NCBI GenBank assembly: GCA_019246495.1
Contig: JAFAQI010000447.1
Coordinates: 1 to 7,418, forward strand
Source of the DNA: Frankiales bacterium
Lineage (GTDB): Bacteria; Actinomycetota; Actinomycetes; JAFAQI01
DNA: 7,418 nucleotides
Direction of reading: 5' to 3'
Below the pieces are notes generated by a model. The model was given only the letters and a program-made list of their open reading frames with translations, was not told where the DNA came from and searched no databases. The translations under genes were made by a program, and so were the position numbers. Every line of letters starts with the position of its first letter. Within the stretch, counting starts at the first letter, position 1. Below are positions 5,625 to 7,418 of this stretch, one piece after another.

Positions 5625-6084
5625 CAGCGGCGGCCGCGTCGGTCGCCGCGATCGGCTGGTCGCCGGCGGGTGGCCCGTCGACGCGCCAGCCGTCGAGCAC
5701 GACAACCGGCCGGTTCATCCGCCGGGCGAGAGCGATCTCGCTCAACGTGCCCCACGACCCGCCGATCGCGATGACCGCGTCGGCCGACGCGACGACGACG
5801 TTGCGCCCCTGACCAAGGCCGGTCGGCAGCGCGATCGTCACGGCGTCGTTCGCCGCGTTCGCATCCGTCCCGGGAAGTACGCCGATGACCGTGCCTCCGT
5901 GCTCGGCAGCGCCGGCACCGGCGGCGGCCATCACGCCGCCGAGCCCGCCGGTCACCACGGCGTAACCGGCATCGGCAAGGCCCGCGCCGACATCGCGCGC
6001 CGCGCGCAGCAACCCGGGGTCGGTGCAGTCACCGGGGCCGATGACGGCGACCGTCCGGCGGCGGTCAACGCGGGGTGACGACAC
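5596..6084 (-). CDS. TIGR00725/LOG-like Rossmann-fold protein
   Basis: A 162-aa protein of the SLOG superfamily, close to TIGR00725 proteins and related to LOG (cytokinin-releasing phosphoribohydrolase) and DprA folds. The nucleotide-binding strand and loop are at VAVIGPGD (12-19). VVTGGLGGVM (43-52) is the first glycine-rich motif, GQGRN (91-95) holds the Arg, and GGSWGTLSEIALA (108-120) is the family signature, with E116 as the presumed catalytic or binding Glu. This fits a nucleotide or nucleoside-monophosphate ligand; the reaction is not established for TIGR00725. The GTG at 6084 is the only plausible start; it overlaps the end of the upstream SRPBCC gene by 20 bases, so the two are likely cotranscribed. 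A weak GAGAG lies just before it. The TAG stop lies inside the convergent DoxX-like gene, giving a 29-base tail-to-tail overlap. Confidence 0.88.
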   Translation of the reverse strand: MSSPRVDRRRTVAVIGPGDCTDPGLLRAARDVGAGLADAGYAVVTGGLGGVMAAAGAGAAEHGGTVIGVLPGTDANAANDAVTIALPTGLGQGRNVVVASADAVIAIGGSWGTLSEIALARRMNRPVVVLDGWRVDGPPAGDQPIAATDAAAAVREVVSRLS

Positions 6085-6520
6085 GGCTCTCGACGAGGAC
6101 CTTCAGCCGGCGCAGCGTGTCGCGGATGGCTCGGTCGTTGCGGGCGACGAGCCCGGTGCGTTGATAGGCGAAACCCAGGTAAGCCGGCGCCCAGTCGAAC
6201 GTCTCGGTCACCTCCGTCGATCCGGTCGAGCCGTCGACGGGCCGCAGGTCATAGCGCCAGACGTGCCGGCCGAAGTGCCGCCAGGCGATCGTTGTGTCCT
6301 CGACGTAGGCGACGACGGTGTTGCGGATGACGTAGGGCGCGGCCCAGTGCATGCGCATCGAGAACTGCGCGCCGAGATGCAGCCGCGGCGGCCCGGACAG
6401 CTGACCCTTCACGCTCTCGGAGCCGTCGAACAAGGCGTGCTGTGACGGATCGGCGAGGACGTCGAACACGGTCGCCGGGTCGGCGTCGATGACGATCGAA
6501 TGCGAGATCTGCCGGGTCAT
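6065..6520 (-). CDS. SRPBCC-family (START/polyketide-cyclase-like) protein
   Basis: A 151-aa soluble protein with the SRPBCC helix-grip fold, which forms a deep pocket for a hydrophobic ligand. The N-terminus reads ISHSIVIDADPATVFDVLAD (5-24), the standard first strand and helix of the fold. A beta-sheet middle follows (AYVEDTTIAWRHFGRHVWRY, 71-90), then DGSTGSTEVTETFDW (96-110) as the late strands, and a long C-terminal helix (RNDRAIRDTLRRLKVLVES, 127-145). The length is typical. SRPBCC proteins range from lipid carriers to aromatase/cyclases and hydrolases, and no residue here decides between them. The ATG at 6520 is preceded by a TAGGGT box at leaderless spacing. It lies downstream of mshD with a 36-base gap, and the next gene starts within its end. 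The ligand is unknown. Confidence 0.85.
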   Translation of the reverse strand: MTRQISHSIVIDADPATVFDVLADPSQHALFDGSESVKGQLSGPPRLHLGAQFSMRMHWAAPYVIRNTVVAYVEDTTIAWRHFGRHVWRYDLRPVDGSTGSTEVTETFDWAPAYLGFAYQRTGLVARNDRAIRDTLRRLKVLVESRVVTPR

Positions 6521-6527
6521 GGCGACG

Positions 6528-6555
6528 ACCCTAGAGCGTCCCGAAAACCGGTCGA
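6528..6555 (-). promoter_or_regulatory. Candidate leaderless promoter of the SRPBCC gene
   Basis: Reading the - strand: TCGACC (6555-6550; 4 of 6 to TTGACA), a 16-base spacer, TAGGGT (6533-6528; fits TAnnnT), 7 bases, then the ATG at 6520. That spacing would place the first transcribed base at or next to the start codon, as in leaderless actinobacterial genes. The AGGG inside the -10 box could instead act as a weak Shine-Dalgarno site on a readthrough transcript from mshD. Confidence 0.45.
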
Positions 6556-6556
6556 C

Positions 6557-7418
6557 TCACTGCTGCAGGAAGCAGACGTCGGTGTCCCACTTGGCGAAGC
6601 CGAGCCGCTCATACGTGCGGATCGCATTGGTGTTGGTTTCGTCGACGTAGAGCATCACCTGCGGCAAGCCGCGGCTGCGCAGATGTTGCAGTCCGCGCAG
6701 GGTCAACGCGGGTCCGAGTCCCTTGCCCTGCATGCTCGGGTCGACGCCGACGACATAGACCTCGCCGATCGGGTCGTGATGGTGGTCGTGTGCATGTTCG
6801 ACGCCGGCATTGTCATGAGCTGCGCGCCAGGACTCGGTTACGGCGCCGTGCACCTTCGTCCAGTGGAAACCGACCAGGTGGCCGTCGCGCTCGGCGAGGA
6901 AGAAGCCGGCCGGGTCGAACCACGGCTCCTGCTCGCGCATCCGTACGTCGTCGAGCGTCCAGGTGCCCTGGTCCGGATGGTCGGCGAACGCGCGGTTGTT
7001 GACCTCGAGCCACTGCTCCTCGTCACGTCCGACGTCGAACGTGCGGACCGTGACGCCATCCGGCCAGTGCGGCTCGGGCAGCGGGCCGAACAATGACTTA
7101 CGCATCTGCCAGAGCACGCGTTCGCGTTTGAAACCCATTCGCCGGGCGAGCTCGGCGGCGCCGCTCTGCTGGCCGTGCGACCACAGCCGCAGCCGGGTGC
7201 CCTCGCCGGTCTCGTGCAGCACCGCTTCGACGAGCCGGGTGCCGTGTCCCGCACCGCGATGTGCCGGAGCGACGGCGAGCTCCGCGCTCGCGCCCTCGAC
7301 CGCGTCCGTCGTGTCGAGGTGCGCGTAGCCGACGAGCTCATCGCCAAGCCACAGCAACACGTTGCGCGCCTTCTCGTCGCCGCCGTAGCGCAGGTGCAGC
7401 ATCACGTGTTCCGACAGC
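6557..7418 (-). CDS. mshD: Mycothiol synthase MshD (double GNAT acetyltransferase), N-terminus cut by window edge
   Basis: MshD transfers acetyl from acetyl-CoA to Cys-GlcN-Ins, the last step in making mycothiol, the main low-molecular-weight thiol of actinobacteria; it acts in the cytoplasm. The frame stays open to the edge (LSEH precedes the GTG at 7405), so that GTG is internal and some 20-40 N-terminal residues are missing. Counting from 7405, the N-terminal GNAT domain covers about 1-105 (HRGAGHGTRLV, 49-59, at the pantetheine-loop position). The C-terminal, catalytic GNAT domain covers about 118-282, with FHWTKVH (180-186), IGEVYVVGVDP (213-223), the acetyl-CoA loop QGKGLG (226-231) and MLYVDETNTNAIRTYERLGF (251-270). 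These match MshD closely. An unusual His/Asp-rich insertion lies at 187-211. Whether the SRPBCC gene 36 bases downstream is cotranscribed is unclear. Confidence 0.93.
   Translation of the reverse strand, partial: LSEHVMLHLRYGGDEKARNVLLWLGDELVGYAHLDTTDAVEGASAELAVAPAHRGAGHGTRLVEAVLHETGEGTRLRLWSHGQQSGAAELARRMGFKRERVLWQMRKSLFGPLPEPHWPDGVTVRTFDVGRDEEQWLEVNNRAFADHPDQGTWTLDDVRMREQEPWFDPAGFFLAERDGHLVGFHWTKVHGAVTESWRAAHDNAGVEHAHDHHHDPIGEVYVVGVDPSMQGKGLGPALTLRGLQHLRSRGLPQVMLYVDETNTNAIRTYERLGFAKWDTDVCFLQQ

Noticed and set aside
6500..7096. + strand open frame of 198 codons
   Set aside because: It is antisense to mshD, whose protein motifs are unmistakable on the - strand.

Overview
The window is very GC-rich, densely coded bacterial DNA with GTG starts, short gaps and 1- to 4-base stop/start overlaps. 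A mycothiol synthase gene (mshD) at the right edge points to Actinomycetota, because mycothiol is essentially restricted to that phylum. I cannot place it below that level. Twelve protein genes are supported, two of them cut by the window edges. I see no tRNA, rRNA, CRISPR array, insertion sequence or phage gene, and no stretch over 300 bases without a gene.

Left part, + strand (1-4617). A 5'-truncated ECF-type sigma factor gene is followed directly by a single-pass membrane protein gene. That protein has the layout of a zinc-less, RsdA-like anti-sigma factor with a Pro/Ser/Thr-rich linker and two probable outer beta-sandwich domains. After a 33-base gap, filled at its right end by a perfect 7-bp inverted repeat abutting the next ATG, comes a tightly packed run of five genes. 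They encode a helical heptad-like protein, a CPBP-family intramembrane protease, a secreted/bitopic membrane protein with a C-terminal anchor, and two proteins I cannot assign (282 and 129 aa). Three of the four junctions overlap (4, 4 and 1 bases) and the other gap is 7 bases, so these five are almost certainly one transcript. A small hairpin at the end of the run sits before convergent genes.

Middle (4667-5624). A MarR-family regulator gene (-) and a DoxX-family membrane protein gene (+) diverge from a region of roughly 100 bases. It contains a 13-bp palindrome that is a reasonable operator candidate. This looks like a regulator with its target.

Right part, - strand (5596-7418). Read right to left, the genes are mshD (mycothiol synthase, N-terminus outside the window), an SRPBCC-fold protein with a good leaderless-promoter candidate, and a TIGR00725/LOG-like Rossmann protein. 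The last of these overlaps the 3' end of the doxX-like gene tail to tail. MshD makes the last step of mycothiol synthesis; the other two have no established link to it.

The least explained material is the 1674-4617 operon and the His-rich insertion in MshD. Nothing here is proof of a new system, but the protease plus bitopic protein plus two orphans, next to a sigma/anti-sigma pair, is the best candidate for one.
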